A stretch of DNA of 64,000 nucleotides from Gemmatimonadetes bacterium T265. GTDB lineage: Bacteria; Gemmatimonadota; Gemmatimonadetes; Gemmatimonadales; Gemmatimonadaceae. The notes below the pieces were generated by a model. The model saw only the letters and a program-made list of their open reading frames with translations. It ran no database searches and was not told the DNA's origin. The position numbers and the translations under genes are program-made. Below are positions 48,998-57,649 of the stretch, piece after piece. How positions within the stretch are numbered: position 1 is the stretch's first letter; the number at the start of each line of letters is the position of its first letter. The stretch is taken from NCBI GenBank assembly GCA_019973575.1, contig BPUI01000002.1, positions 62,001-126,000 of the forward strand, read 5' to 3'.

Positions 48998-50103
48998 CGC
49001 CGCGCGTCGCCGACGACGGCGGCCAGGTGCGCGGCCGTTTCGGCCGCGGCGCGCTCCCAGGTGAACGACTCGGCGAACTGGCGTGCCTTCGCGCCCATCG
49101 TCGCGACGAGCGCGGGCGACGCGGCGAACCGGTCGAGTCGCTCGGCCAGCGCGGCGACGTCGCCGTGCGGAACGAGAAACCCCGTCTCGCCGTCGCGCAC
49201 GCTCTCCCGCAGCCCGGGGGCGTCCGACGCGACGACCGGCGTCGCGCAGGCCGCGGCTTCGAGGTTCGTGATCCCCCACCCCTCCTTTGGCGACGCGAAG
49301 GTGAGGGCCCACGCGCGCCGCAGCAGCGCGAGCTTCTCCGCCTCGCTGACTCGCCCAAGAAACCGCACGCGCGCGCCGAGGGCAAGAGAGTCGACGACCC
49401 GTGCGAGCGCGGGCCGGTAGTCGCCGACCCCGGCGATCTCGAGCCGGGCCCGCGGGTCGCGAACGCGCGCGAACGCGCGGATTACGAGCTCGACGCCCTT
49501 GTAGCGTTTGAGCCGCCCGAGGTAGGCGAACAGCGGCTCTGCCGCGCGGCCGGCGGGGTCGGGCGTGTACGCGCGCGCGTCGATCCCCGGGTAGATGACA
49601 CGGATGTCGCGGCGCGGCACGCCGCGGGCGGCGAGGTCGTCGGCGGTACTCTCGCTGATCGCCTCGAACGGGACGCCGCGGTAGGCCCGCGCGAGGGGAC
49701 GTTCGACGAGCCACACCGCCGCCGCGAGCGGGAGCGGCGCCTCGCGGAACACCGTCCCGCCGAACAGATGCGGGACGAGCGCGACCGTGTGCCGCGCCCC
49801 CCACCGCGGCGTGTGCAGCGGCACCTTGTTGACGTCCTCGACCAGCACGTCGTAGTCGAACCGCGCGAGGTGCCGTGCATAGTACCGCCGCGCGACGAAT
49901 GGAAACGTGTACCGCGTCCCGGCGCGGTGGACCGCGATCCCGTCGAGCGTGGTCGTCGGCCGGCACCCCGGCCAGCCGCCGCAGAGTAGCGCGACTTCGT
50001 GTCCCGCGGCCGCGAGGCGGCCGAAGATCTCGTGCAGGTGGATCTCCGCACCGCCGGCGAGCGGCGCCTCGCGGTCCTGCCAGTTGACGACCAGGATGCG
50101 CAC
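48994..50103 (-). CDS. GT4-family glycosyltransferase
   Basis: 369 residues from GTG at 50103. N-terminal Rossmann fold (VRILVVNWQDREAPLAGGAEIHL) and a C-terminal domain with FAYLGRLKRYKGVELVIRAF and the donor-binding ASPKEGWGITNLEAAACATPVV are typical of retaining GT4 enzymes. Donor and acceptor are unknown. It lies between nusB (23-base gap) and hprK (ATGA overlap), which ties it by translation to the PTS genes, though a functional link is unclear. Confidence 0.9.
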   Translation of the reverse strand: MRILVVNWQDREAPLAGGAEIHLHEIFGRLAAAGHEVALLCGGWPGCRPTTTLDGIAVHRAGTRYTFPFVARRYYARHLARFDYDVLVEDVNKVPLHTPRWGARHTVALVPHLFGGTVFREAPLPLAAAVWLVERPLARAYRGVPFEAISESTADDLAARGVPRRDIRVIYPGIDARAYTPDPAGRAAEPLFAYLGRLKRYKGVELVIRAFARVRDPRARLEIAGVGDYRPALARVVDSLALGARVRFLGRVSEAEKLALLRRAWALTFASPKEGWGITNLEAAACATPVVASDAPGLRESVRDGETGFLVPHGDVAALAERLDRFAASPALVATMGAKARQFAESFTWERAAAETAAHLAAVVGDARR

Positions 50104-50126
50104 GCGCGACGCGCGGCCGTCGTCGC

Positions 50127-50540
50127 TCAGAGCCGCCCGAGGCGCCGCGCGAGCGCGTCGACGACCCCGTTCACGAACCGCGCGCTCTGCGCGTTCCCGT
50201 ACCGCTCCGCGAGGCGTACGGCTTCCTGAATCACGACTTTCGGCGGCGCGTCGGCGGTGCGCAGCTCCGCCGCGGCGAGTCGCAGCACGCAGCGCTCGAT
50301 CGTCCCAAGCCGCTCCAGGCGCCAGTTGGTCGTGACCGCCGCGAGCTCGCGGTCGACCTCCGCCGAATGGCGCACGATTTCGCCGACAATCTGCCCCGCG
50401 AGTTTCCGCTCTTCGGGCCCGACGCCGAGGTCGTCCCAGACGTGCCCGGCGACGCGCTCGAGTCCTTCGTTCCCGCGCACGTCCCAGGCGTAGAGCGCCT
50501 GCAGCGCGCGGGCGCGCGCGCGACTTTCGATGCGCGCCAT
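50127..50540 (-). CDS. nusB: Transcription antitermination factor NusB
   Basis: 137 residues, ATG at 50540 within TGATG with the ribH stop (1-base overlap). NusB with S10 binds boxA RNA in rRNA antitermination. The helical fold is recognised from RARARALQALYAWDVRG, RLGTIERCVLRLAAAEL and VVIQEAVRLAERYGNAQSARFVNGVLD-like VNGVVDALARR. ribH-nusB adjacency is very common. Confidence 0.95.
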   Translation of the reverse strand: MARIESRARARALQALYAWDVRGNEGLERVAGHVWDDLGVGPEERKLAGQIVGEIVRHSAEVDRELAAVTTNWRLERLGTIERCVLRLAAAELRTADAPPKVVIQEAVRLAERYGNAQSARFVNGVVDALARRLGRL

Positions 50541-51106
50541 CAGGCGCCCGACACCGCGTCGTCGGGCGGCGTGCCGTCGTCGTCCTCGGACTCCGTCGCC
50601 GCATCGAGCATCGCGAACAGGTCGGCCATCTCGAGCGCGGCGAGCGCGGCGTCCCACCCCTTGTTGCCGTGCGCGCCGCCCGCGCGCGCTTCCGCCTGCT
50701 CCATCGTGTCGGTCGTCAGCAGGCCGAGCGCGACCGGGACGTCGGCCTCCGCGGACGCGTCGGCCAGGCCGCGCGCCGCCTCGCCGGCGACGAAATCGAA
50801 GTGCGGCGTCTCGCCACGCACCACGGCGCCGACCGCGACGACGGCCGCATACCGGTCGCTCGCGAGCACGCGCCGGACGGCGGCGGGGAGTTCCCACGCG
50901 CCCGGCACCCAGACCACGTCGACGTCGTCGAACCCCGTGCCGTGGCGCACGAGCGCGTCGACGGCGCCGTCGGCGAGGGCGCGCGTGATCGACTCGTTGA
51001 AGCGGCTGGCGACCACCGCGAAGCGGCGGCCGTCGCCGCGCGGGGTGCCGACGAACTCGGGCATGGGGTCGGGCGTGAGAGATACGACGGGAAGTTCGCG
51101 CGTCAT
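50540..51106 (-). CDS. ribH: 6,7-dimethyl-8-ribityllumazine synthase
   Basis: 188 residues. It condenses the pyrimidinedione and butanone-phosphate riboflavin precursors. Hallmarks: FAVVASRFNESITRALADGA, VWVPGAWELPAAV, VGAVVRGETPHFDFVAGEAARGL and HGNKGWDAALAALEMA. The C-terminal acidic tail is longer than usual. It is separated from ribBA by 183 bases that contain a long inverted repeat. Confidence 0.96.
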   Translation of the reverse strand: MTRELPVVSLTPDPMPEFVGTPRGDGRRFAVVASRFNESITRALADGAVDALVRHGTGFDDVDVVWVPGAWELPAAVRRVLASDRYAAVVAVGAVVRGETPHFDFVAGEAARGLADASAEADVPVALGLLTTDTMEQAEARAGGAHGNKGWDAALAALEMADLFAMLDAATESEDDDGTPPDDAVSGA

Positions 51107-51140
51107 AGGGGCACGACAGGACGGGATGCACGCCTCTGCG

Positions 51141-51249
51141 TCATCCTGAGCGCAGCGAAGGATCGCCGTCTGTGGCGACCACCTCTCCGGAGCGTGGCCC
51201 CGTGAGCGATCGTACCACGGACAGCGATCCTTCGCTGCGCTCAGGATGA
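51141..51249. repeat. Inverted repeat of the TCATCCTGAGCGCAGCG family, copy 1
   Basis: Arms 51141-51166 and 51224-51249 are perfect 26-bp reverse complements (arm begins TCATCCTGAGCGCAGCG) around a 57-base centre that is itself partly complementary next to the arms. The same arm sequence reappears at 57.5 kb. It lies between ribBA and ribH. Confidence 0.9.
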
Positions 51250-51289
51250 CAAGCTAGCGCGCCCAGCGTCCGCGCCCCACATCCCCGCC

Positions 51290-52504
51290 TCACGACGCTA
51301 GCAGGTGCCCCAGCTTCGCCCGCTTCGCGTCGAGGTACGCCGCGTTGTCCGCCGTGCGCGGCGCCTCGATCCGCACGCCCTCGAGCACGGTCAGCCCGTA
51401 GCCCTCGATGCCGACGAGCTTGCGGGGGTTGTTGGTCATGATGCGGACCGCGCGCAGTCCGAGGTCGAGGAGGATCTGCGATCCGATGCCGTAGTTGCGC
51501 AGGTCGGGCTTGAAGCCGAGCCGCTCGTTCGCCTCCACCGTGTCCGCGCCGCGGTCCTGCAGCTCGTACGCGCGGAGTTTGTTGAGCAGACCGATCCCCC
51601 GCCCTTCCTGGTCGAGGTAGACGATCACCCCGCACCCGGCCTCGACGATCATGTCCATCGCGCGCTCGAGCTGCCAGCCGCAGTCGCAGCGGTCGGAGTG
51701 GAACACGTCGCCGGTGAGGCACTTGGAGTGCATGCGCACGAGCACGCCTTCGCCACGCGCGACCGCGCCGTCAACGTCCCCGTGCAGGAGCGCGACGTGC
51801 TCGCGCGCGTCGACGTCGTTCTTGTAGCCGACGATGCGCCACAGCCCGCGCGAGGTGGGGAGGCGCGCGTCGGCGACGCGGTGCACGAGACGCTCGTGCT
51901 TGAGGCGGTGCGCGACGAGCTGCGCGACGGTGATGAAGGTGATCCCGTGCCGCTCGCAGTACGCCTCGAGCTGCGGGCGCTTCGCCGTCGAGCCGTCCGC
52001 GTTCAGCACCTCGCAGATCACGCCGGCGGGCGTCAGCCCCGCGAGCCGGCACAGGTCCACGGCCGCCTCGGTGTGTCCGACGCGGTGGAGCACGCCGCCT
52101 TCGCGCGCGCGTAGCGGGTGGATGTGCCCGGGGCGGCGCAGGTCGCGCGGCGCCGACGTCGGGTCGGCCGCGACGCGGATCGTCGTCGCGCGGTCGGCCG
52201 CGGAGATGCCCGTCGTCACGCCGTAGCGCGGCGCGGCGTCGATGCTGACGGTGAACGCGGTGCGCATCGCCTCCGTGTTGTCCTCCGTCATCAGCGGCAG
52301 GTCGAGGCGCGCGCAGTGCTCGGGGCTCAGAGCCAGGCAGATCATCCCCTTCGCCTCGAGCATCTGGTTCACCATCGCGGGCGTGACGAGCTCCGCCGCG
52401 CAGACGAGGTCGCCCTCGTTCTCGCGGTCCTCGTCGTCCGCGACGACGAGGAACTTGCCGACGCGGAGGTCGGCGATCGCCTGGTCGATGGTCCCGAAGG
52501 GCAT
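51290..52504 (-). CDS. ribBA: Bifunctional DHBP synthase / GTP cyclohydrolase II
   Basis: 404 residues. The N-terminal half makes 3,4-dihydroxy-2-butanone 4-phosphate ([33 protein letters not shown]-like [15 protein letters not shown]). The C-terminal half opens GTP and binds zinc through [12 protein letters not shown] plus the upstream Cys in SKCLTGD, with [15 protein letters not shown] as the GTP site. Both active centres look intact. It starts 51 bases after ribE, whose TAA lies within the spacer's CGTTAGG word. Confidence 0.97.
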   Translation of the reverse strand: MPFGTIDQAIADLRVGKFLVVADDEDRENEGDLVCAAELVTPAMVNQMLEAKGMICLALSPEHCARLDLPLMTEDNTEAMRTAFTVSIDAAPRYGVTTGISAADRATTIRVAADPTSAPRDLRRPGHIHPLRAREGGVLHRVGHTEAAVDLCRLAGLTPAGVICEVLNADGSTAKRPQLEAYCERHGITFITVAQLVAHRLKHERLVHRVADARLPTSRGLWRIVGYKNDVDAREHVALLHGDVDGAVARGEGVLVRMHSKCLTGDVFHSDRCDCGWQLERAMDMIVEAGCGVIVYLDQEGRGIGLLNKLRAYELQDRGADTVEANERLGFKPDLRNYGIGSQILLDLGLRAVRIMTNNPRKLVGIEGYGLTVLEGVRIEAPRTADNAAYLDAKRAKLGHLLAS

Positions 52505-52555
52505 GGTCGGACTCCTGGAAGGTGGCCGCGCGGCGCGCGCGCGTGTCGTCGTTCG

Positions 52556-53191
52556 TTAGGCGGCGCGCGCGGCGAGGTACGGCGCGATGAGGCGCTGCAC
52601 GTACTTCCCGACGACGTCGCCCTCGACGTGCACCGGGTCCCCGGCCGCGCGCAGGCCGAGCGTGGTGTGGCGCCACGTGTACTCGATGATCGACAGCTGG
52701 AGTACCCCGGGCGCGGGGAGCGCGTTCACCGTGAGGCTCACGCCGTCGACCGTCACCGAGCCGTGCGGGACCATGAGCGCGTCGAGCCCGTCGGGGAGCG
52801 CGACGTCGATCAGCCACGCGTCCCCGCGCCGGGCGACGCGCTCGACCGTGCCGACGCCGTCGACGTGCCCCTGCACGAGGTGCCCGCCGAGCCGGTCGCC
52901 CGCGCGGAGCGCGCGCTCGAGGTTGACCCGCCGCCCCTCTCGCCAGGTGCCTAACGCGGTGCGGTCGAGCGTCGTGACGACCGCCGCCACGGTGAACCAG
53001 CTCCGTGTGCCGTCGCCGTCCGCGCCCGCCACGGGCCCCGCGCTCCGCACCGTCAGGCACACGCCGTCGCACGCAACGCTCTCGCCGTCGGCGAGCCGCT
53101 CGTACGCGGTGTGGATGCGGAACTCCCGCCCGGCCTCGGTCTCCTCGACCGAGGCGATCGTGCCGATGTCGTCGACGAGACCGGTGAACAT
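52556..53191 (-). CDS. ribE: Riboflavin synthase alpha subunit
   Basis: 211 residues. It dismutates two lumazines into riboflavin. The two beta-barrel repeats start with MFTGLVDDIGTI and RLGGHLVQGHVDGVGTV, with the paired ESVACDGVCLTV and GSVTVDGVSLTVNAL motifs, one per repeat. The stop is TAA in the GCCTAACG word. Thirty bases follow ribD. Confidence 0.95.
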   Translation of the reverse strand: MFTGLVDDIGTIASVEETEAGREFRIHTAYERLADGESVACDGVCLTVRSAGPVAGADGDGTRSWFTVAAVVTTLDRTALGTWREGRRVNLERALRAGDRLGGHLVQGHVDGVGTVERVARRGDAWLIDVALPDGLDALMVPHGSVTVDGVSLTVNALPAPGVLQLSIIEYTWRHTTLGLRAAGDPVHVEGDVVGKYVQRLIAPYLAARAA

Positions 53192-53221
53192 GGTTCGGTT
53201 CGGGCCCGCCGAGCGGGCGTG

Positions 53222-54334
53222 CTAGGGACTGGAAACGGCCGGCCGGGTCGGGACGGGGTGGACGGCGTAGGTCGTGAGCAGGTCGTCCCCCAGCACGCGC
53301 CGGCGCGCCACGGGCAGCCGCCGCGCGCCGCGCCCGCGCTGCGCCGGCGCGCTGGCGAACGCGTGCAGCGCGCCGGCGCCGAGGACGACCGGTGCTTGAA
53401 AGGTAACCAGCCGGTCTACGAGGTCCGCGGCCCACAGCGCGCCGGCGAGCCCGGCCCCGCCCTCGACGAGCAGGCTGCGCAGCCCCGACGCGCGCAGCGC
53501 CTCACACCCGACTACGAGCGACTCCGCAACGACGACCCGCACGCCCGCCCGCTCCAACACGTCGCGGCGGTCGACCGGCGCATCCGGCGCACAGACGACG
53601 CAGGTCGGCACCGCGCCCGCGCCGCGCACCAACCCGGAGGTCGCCGGCAACCGCGCGCCGCGGTCGAAGACGACGCGGAGCGGCGCGACGCGCGGCGGCG
53701 GAACGTCGCGCACCGTGAGCGCGGGGTCGTCGGCGAGCGCAGTCCCAATGCCGACGGCGATCGCGTCGTGACCCGCGCGCATCCGGTGCACGACGCGGCG
53801 CGAACGCGCCCCGGTCAGCCACGCCGGCTCGCGCGTGTGGTCCGCGACCGCGCCGTCGATCGACACGGCGAGCTTGAGCGTGATCCACGGGCGCGTCCCG
53901 CCCGTGACGTCGAAAAAAAACGGCGCGTTCAGCTCGACCGCCGGCGCGCCGAGCACCCCGACGTCGACGACGACGCCGGCAGCGCGAAGCCGCTCCGCAC
54001 CGCCGGACGCAATCGGGTGCGGGTCCGCGGCGGCCACGACGACACGGGACACGCCGGCCGCGAGGAGCGCGTCGACGCACGGTGGGGTGCGCCCCCAGTG
54101 GTTGCACGGTTCGAGGGTGACGTACACGGTCGCGCCGCGCGCCGCGTCGCCCGCGGCCGCCAGCGCGACGACCTCGGCGTGCGGGCCGCCGTACTCCGCA
54201 TGCCAGCCCTCGCCGACCACCGCGCCGTCGCGGACGACGACCGCGCCGACGAGCGGGTTCGGCGCGACGCGCCCCCAACCGCGTCGCGCGAGCCGGAGCG
54301 CGCGCCGCATGTGGCGCGCGTCGTCGCCGCTCAC
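53222..54334 (-). CDS. ribD: Bifunctional riboflavin deaminase/reductase RibD
   Basis: 370 residues from GTG at 54334 (ATG at 54310 is possible). The deaminase domain has zinc motifs PHAEV and LEPCNHWGRTPPC; the reductase domain has ITLKLAVSIDGAVAD and LVEGGAGLAGALW. It carries out the second and third steps of riboflavin synthesis. First of the ribD-ribE-ribBA-ribH-nusB series. No FMN riboswitch is visible in the 13 bases between it and the upstream gene. Confidence 0.95.
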   Translation of the reverse strand: MSGDDARHMRRALRLARRGWGRVAPNPLVGAVVVRDGAVVGEGWHAEYGGPHAEVVALAAAGDAARGATVYVTLEPCNHWGRTPPCVDALLAAGVSRVVVAAADPHPIASGGAERLRAAGVVVDVGVLGAPAVELNAPFFFDVTGGTRPWITLKLAVSIDGAVADHTREPAWLTGARSRRVVHRMRAGHDAIAVGIGTALADDPALTVRDVPPPRVAPLRVVFDRGARLPATSGLVRGAGAVPTCVVCAPDAPVDRRDVLERAGVRVVVAESLVVGCEALRASGLRSLLVEGGAGLAGALWAADLVDRLVTFQAPVVLGAGALHAFASAPAQRGRGARRLPVARRRVLGDDLLTTYAVHPVPTRPAVSSP

Positions 54335-54347
54335 TGCCGCACGCCGG

Positions 54348-55409
54348 TCAGCGCCCCACGCGCACGCCGAGCGAGACGTACGTGTACGCGTCCGTCGGCA
54401 TGCGGCCCGAGAACCCGTTGTACGTCGGCACCGACGCCCCGCCCGACACGCGCCCGACCTCCGCGACGAGCTGCGCGAGCCCGCCCGCCGGCAGGCTCGC
54501 GCCGGCGTACACGTTCGTGCGCGTCAGGCGCTGCGCGAACGCCGCGCTGAACGTCCCCACGCCGGCCGCCGCGACCGCGCTCGGCAGCGCGGTCGGCGCG
54601 ACCCTGCCCGCGATCGTCGCGCGCGAGTCGTACCGGTCCTGTCCCACGCCCGCGTCAAAGCGGACGATCGAGACGCGTTGATCGGCCGCGAGGCGCCACG
54701 AATCGGTTGAGACGCGCGCGCCGCGGACGCCGATCGTGTCGCCCGCGTTCGTGACGGCGAGGATCGACGTTTCGGGGAGCGACCGGTGCAGGTACGTCAC
54801 CGCGACCCCAGGCACGAAGCGCGATCGTTCGAGGATGCCGAGTCGCGCGCCGAATCCGACCTGCAGCGCGCCGACGGTCCGGTCCACGCGCACCTGCCCC
54901 GACGAGAACGAAGGCACGTACGCACCACTCAGGAGCAGGTCGAGTCCGCCGACCCGCGTCAGCCCGACCGGGACGCCCGCGAACAGCCCGACGCCGGCGT
55001 CGACCGCGGGCAGCGCGAGCGCCTGCGACTTGACGGCGAAATCCGTCCGCTGCGCGCCCGTGTAGCTGAGCTGGACGTTGGACACGTCGGGCAGCCGGCC
55101 GCCGCCGATCAGGTTCGCCCGCACGCCGACGCCGACGTGTCCGAGGCCGCCTAACGTGCCGCCGCGGCCGAGTTCCGCACTCCCGCCGGCGACGAGCGCG
55201 CCGAGTTGTGGCGCGAGGTAGTTGAACAGGTCGATCGACTTCTGACACGCATCCTGTTGGACGAGCGCGGTCGCACCGCCGATAGTCGTGGCGGGCGCGC
55301 TCGCGACGCATCGCTGGTCCAGCGCGCCGCCCTGTGCGGCGGCCGAGCGCACGGCAAGGATCGAGGCGAGGACGGAACCGACCGCGGTCGGTGTGGGGCG
55401 GAGCGTCAT
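54348..55409 (-). CDS. Exported beta-rich protein, probable outer-membrane protein
   Basis: 353 residues from ATG at 55409. A signal peptide (GSVLASILAVRSAAAQ) is followed by a short helical stretch with two Cys residues and then many alternating hydrophobic strands ending in aromatic residues (VSLGVRVGR at the C-terminus with strand-turn repeats such as LQVGFGARLGILERSRF). This pattern suggests a beta-barrel of 12-14 strands. No named family was recognised. It lies 13 bases upstream of ribD and 80 bases after purM, so it may share transcription with either. Confidence 0.65.
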   Translation of the reverse strand: MTLRPTPTAVGSVLASILAVRSAAAQGGALDQRCVASAPATTIGGATALVQQDACQKSIDLFNYLAPQLGALVAGGSAELGRGGTLGGLGHVGVGVRANLIGGGRLPDVSNVQLSYTGAQRTDFAVKSQALALPAVDAGVGLFAGVPVGLTRVGGLDLLLSGAYVPSFSSGQVRVDRTVGALQVGFGARLGILERSRFVPGVAVTYLHRSLPETSILAVTNAGDTIGVRGARVSTDSWRLAADQRVSIVRFDAGVGQDRYDSRATIAGRVAPTALPSAVAAAGVGTFSAAFAQRLTRTNVYAGASLPAGGLAQLVAEVGRVSGGASVPTYNGFSGRMPTDAYTYVSLGVRVGR

Positions 55410-55489
55410 AATTCGCAGTCGGAGCGGAACGCGGTGGGCGGTGACGACGGGACGTGTGCCGGACGCGACACGCGAACCCGCGCGCGCCC

Positions 55490-56533
55490 TCAGCGCAGGA
55501 CGACCCGCCCCGTACCCGCCGTCACGCTGCCGATCACGCGTCCCGGCACGCCCGCGTCCGCCGCCGCCGCGACGACTGCGTCCGCGTCGGCCGGCGCGAC
55601 GATGACGCAGAGCCCAACCCCCATGTTGAACGTGCGGAACTGCTCGTCGCGGCCGAGGGCGCCGGCGTCCGCGAGCGCGCGGAAGACGACCGGCACGTCC
55701 CACGCGCTCGTGTCCACGACCGCGTCGCACCCCGGCGCCAGCGACCGGTCGAGGTTCCCCGGCAGGCCCCCGCCGGTGATGTGCGCCATCGCGTGCACGC
55801 GGCCGAGCACCGGACGCAGCGCGGCGAGGTAGGACCGGTGGACGGCGAGGAGCACGTCCGCGACCGACGCGTCCGCACCCGGGAACGGATCACCCGGGCC
55901 GAGCCGCAGGCGGTCGGCGATGATGCGGCGCGCGAGCGAATACCCGTTAGTGTGGAGTCCGTTGCTTTCGAGGCCGACGATCACGTCGCCCGGTCGCACG
56001 CGGTCGGCGCCGAGTACGGCGTCCTCTTCGACCGACCCGACGATGAACCCCGCGAGGTCGAAATCGGGGGGCGTGTACACGCCGGGCATCTCCGCCGTCT
56101 CACCACCGATCAGCGCGCAGCCGTTCTCGCGACAGCCCGCGGCGACGCCCGCAACGACCGCCTCGACTGCCGCCGGCTCGAGCTTGCCGAACGCGACGTA
56201 ATCGAGGAAGAAGAGCGGTAGCGCGCCCTGCACGAGGATGTCGTTCACGCAGTGGTTCACGAGGTCGTGCCCCACGGTGTCGAGGCGCCCGGCCTCGACG
56301 GCGACCTTGACCTTCGTCCCGACGCCGTCGGCGCTCGCGACCAACAGCGGCGCGCGGCCCCCGGCCGGCATGCGGAACATGCCGCCGAAGCCGCCGAACG
56401 CGCCGCGCGTGCCGGCGGTGCGCGTCGACTCGACCAGCGCCCTGAGTCGGTGCTTCGCCGCGTCCGCCGCGTCGAGGTCGACGCCCGCGGCGCGATAGTC
56501 GAGCGGCGCCCCCGCCGCGCCGGCCGACGTCAC
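55490..56533 (-). CDS. purM: Phosphoribosylformylglycinamidine cyclo-ligase
   Basis: 347 residues from GTG at 56533, overlapping the PfkB kinase stop as GTGA. It closes the imidazole ring in purine synthesis (AIR synthase). Family motifs: LLVASADGVGTKVKVA, HDLVNHCVNDILVQGA, LIGGETAEMPGVY and HITGGGLPGNLDR. The N-terminus is Gly/Ala-rich. Confidence 0.97.
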   Translation of the reverse strand: MTSAGAAGAPLDYRAAGVDLDAADAAKHRLRALVESTRTAGTRGAFGGFGGMFRMPAGGRAPLLVASADGVGTKVKVAVEAGRLDTVGHDLVNHCVNDILVQGALPLFFLDYVAFGKLEPAAVEAVVAGVAAGCRENGCALIGGETAEMPGVYTPPDFDLAGFIVGSVEEDAVLGADRVRPGDVIVGLESNGLHTNGYSLARRIIADRLRLGPGDPFPGADASVADVLLAVHRSYLAALRPVLGRVHAMAHITGGGLPGNLDRSLAPGCDAVVDTSAWDVPVVFRALADAGALGRDEQFRTFNMGVGLCVIVAPADADAVVAAAADAGVPGRVIGSVTAGTGRVVLR

Positions 56534-57459
56534 GCCGCCGCGCCCGTTGGCAGTTCGGCTTCGAACGAGACGAGCCGCCGGAATTCCGCGACGCGCGCGT
56601 CGATCTCTGCGCGCGTCAGGGCGATCGTGCGCTCGTTCGAGAACTTCTCGACCGCGAATGAACCCATCGCGGAGCCATAGACCACCGCGCGGCGCAGGTT
56701 GGCCTCGCTCAGGTCGTCGGTCGCGGCGAGCCAGCCGACGAAGCCGCCGGCGAACGAGTCGCCCGCGCCGGTCGGGTCGAAGATGCTCTCCAGCGGGTAC
56801 GCCGGCGCAAAGAACACCGACTCGCCCGAGAACAGGAACGCGCCGTGCTCCCCCTTTTTGATCACGACGTGCTGCGGGCCGCGCGCCATGATCCAACGCG
56901 CCGCGCGCACGAGGTTCGCCTGCTCCGTCAGCTGCCGCGCCTCCGCGTCGTTGAGCGTGATCAGGTCGACGTGCGTCAGTAGCTCGAGCAGGTCCGCGCG
57001 CCGACTCTCGATCCAGAAGTTCATCGTGTCGCAGGCGACCAGCTTCGGCTTCGCGACCTGCCGCAGTACGTCGAGTTGGAGTCGGGGATCGATGTTCCCG
57101 AGGAAGACGTACGGCGCGTTGCGGAACGCCTCGGGGATCCGCGGCCGGAAGTGCGAGAACACGCCCAGCCGCGTCTCGAGCGTTTCGGCCGAGTTGAGGT
57201 CGTGGCGGTACCGCGCGCGCCAGCGGAAGCTCTCGCCGTCGGCCTGCTCGAGCCCCGCGAGGTCGACGCCGCACGCGCGCAGCGGTTCGAGTTTCTGCAG
57301 CGGGTAGTCGCTGCCGACGACGCCGACGAGCTGGACGGGCCCGAAGTGGCAGGCCGAGGAGGCGAACATCGTCGCCGAGCCGCCGAGCACTTCGTCTGCC
57401 TTGCCGAACGGGGTCTCGACCGAATCGAGCGCGACGGATCCTACGACGAGAACGGGCAT
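56530..57459 (-). CDS. PfkB-family carbohydrate/nucleoside kinase
   Basis: 309 residues from ATG at 57459. Ribokinase fold: N-terminal GSVALDSVETPFGKADEVLGGSATMFA and the C-terminal anion hole and catalytic Asp in DPTGAGDSFAGGFVG. The combination with purM (GTGA overlap) is common in several phyla, and some such kinases act on adenosine or related nucleosides; the substrate cannot be fixed from sequence. Downstream of a long inverted repeat. Confidence 0.85.
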   Translation of the reverse strand: MPVLVVGSVALDSVETPFGKADEVLGGSATMFASSACHFGPVQLVGVVGSDYPLQKLEPLRACGVDLAGLEQADGESFRWRARYRHDLNSAETLETRLGVFSHFRPRIPEAFRNAPYVFLGNIDPRLQLDVLRQVAKPKLVACDTMNFWIESRRADLLELLTHVDLITLNDAEARQLTEQANLVRAARWIMARGPQHVVIKKGEHGAFLFSGESVFFAPAYPLESIFDPTGAGDSFAGGFVGWLAATDDLSEANLRRAVVYGSAMGSFAVEKFSNERTIALTRAEIDARVAEFRRLVSFEAELPTGAAA

Positions 57460-57492
57460 TGAAGTGAAGGAGGAGTAAGATTCACGTCCGGC

Positions 57493-57622
57493 TGTCATCC
57501 TGAGCGCAGCGAAAGGATCTTGCGTCCCCGCTGCCGCGGGGGGCCGGCCGGGACGATGCCGGCTCGGCCGCGTTCGGCTCCACGTGACGCACGCAAGATC
57601 CTTCGCTGCGCTCAGGATGACA
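57493..57622. repeat. Inverted repeat of the TCATCCTGAGCGCAGCG family, copy 2
   Basis: Arms 57493-57525 and 57591-57622 are 33 and 32 bases and differ by one extra A in the left arm, around a 65-base centre. The arms start TGTCATCCTGAGCGCAGCG and share the first 26 bases with copy 1 about 6.3 kb away; the inner ends and centres differ. It lies between argS and the PfkB gene. Confidence 0.9.
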
Positions 57623-57649
57623 CGCGCCGACAAGCGTCGCGGTGTGCCC

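Noticed and set aside
54335-54347. FMN riboswitch above ribD
   Set aside because: Only 13 bases separate ribD from the upstream gene, far too short for the RFN element.
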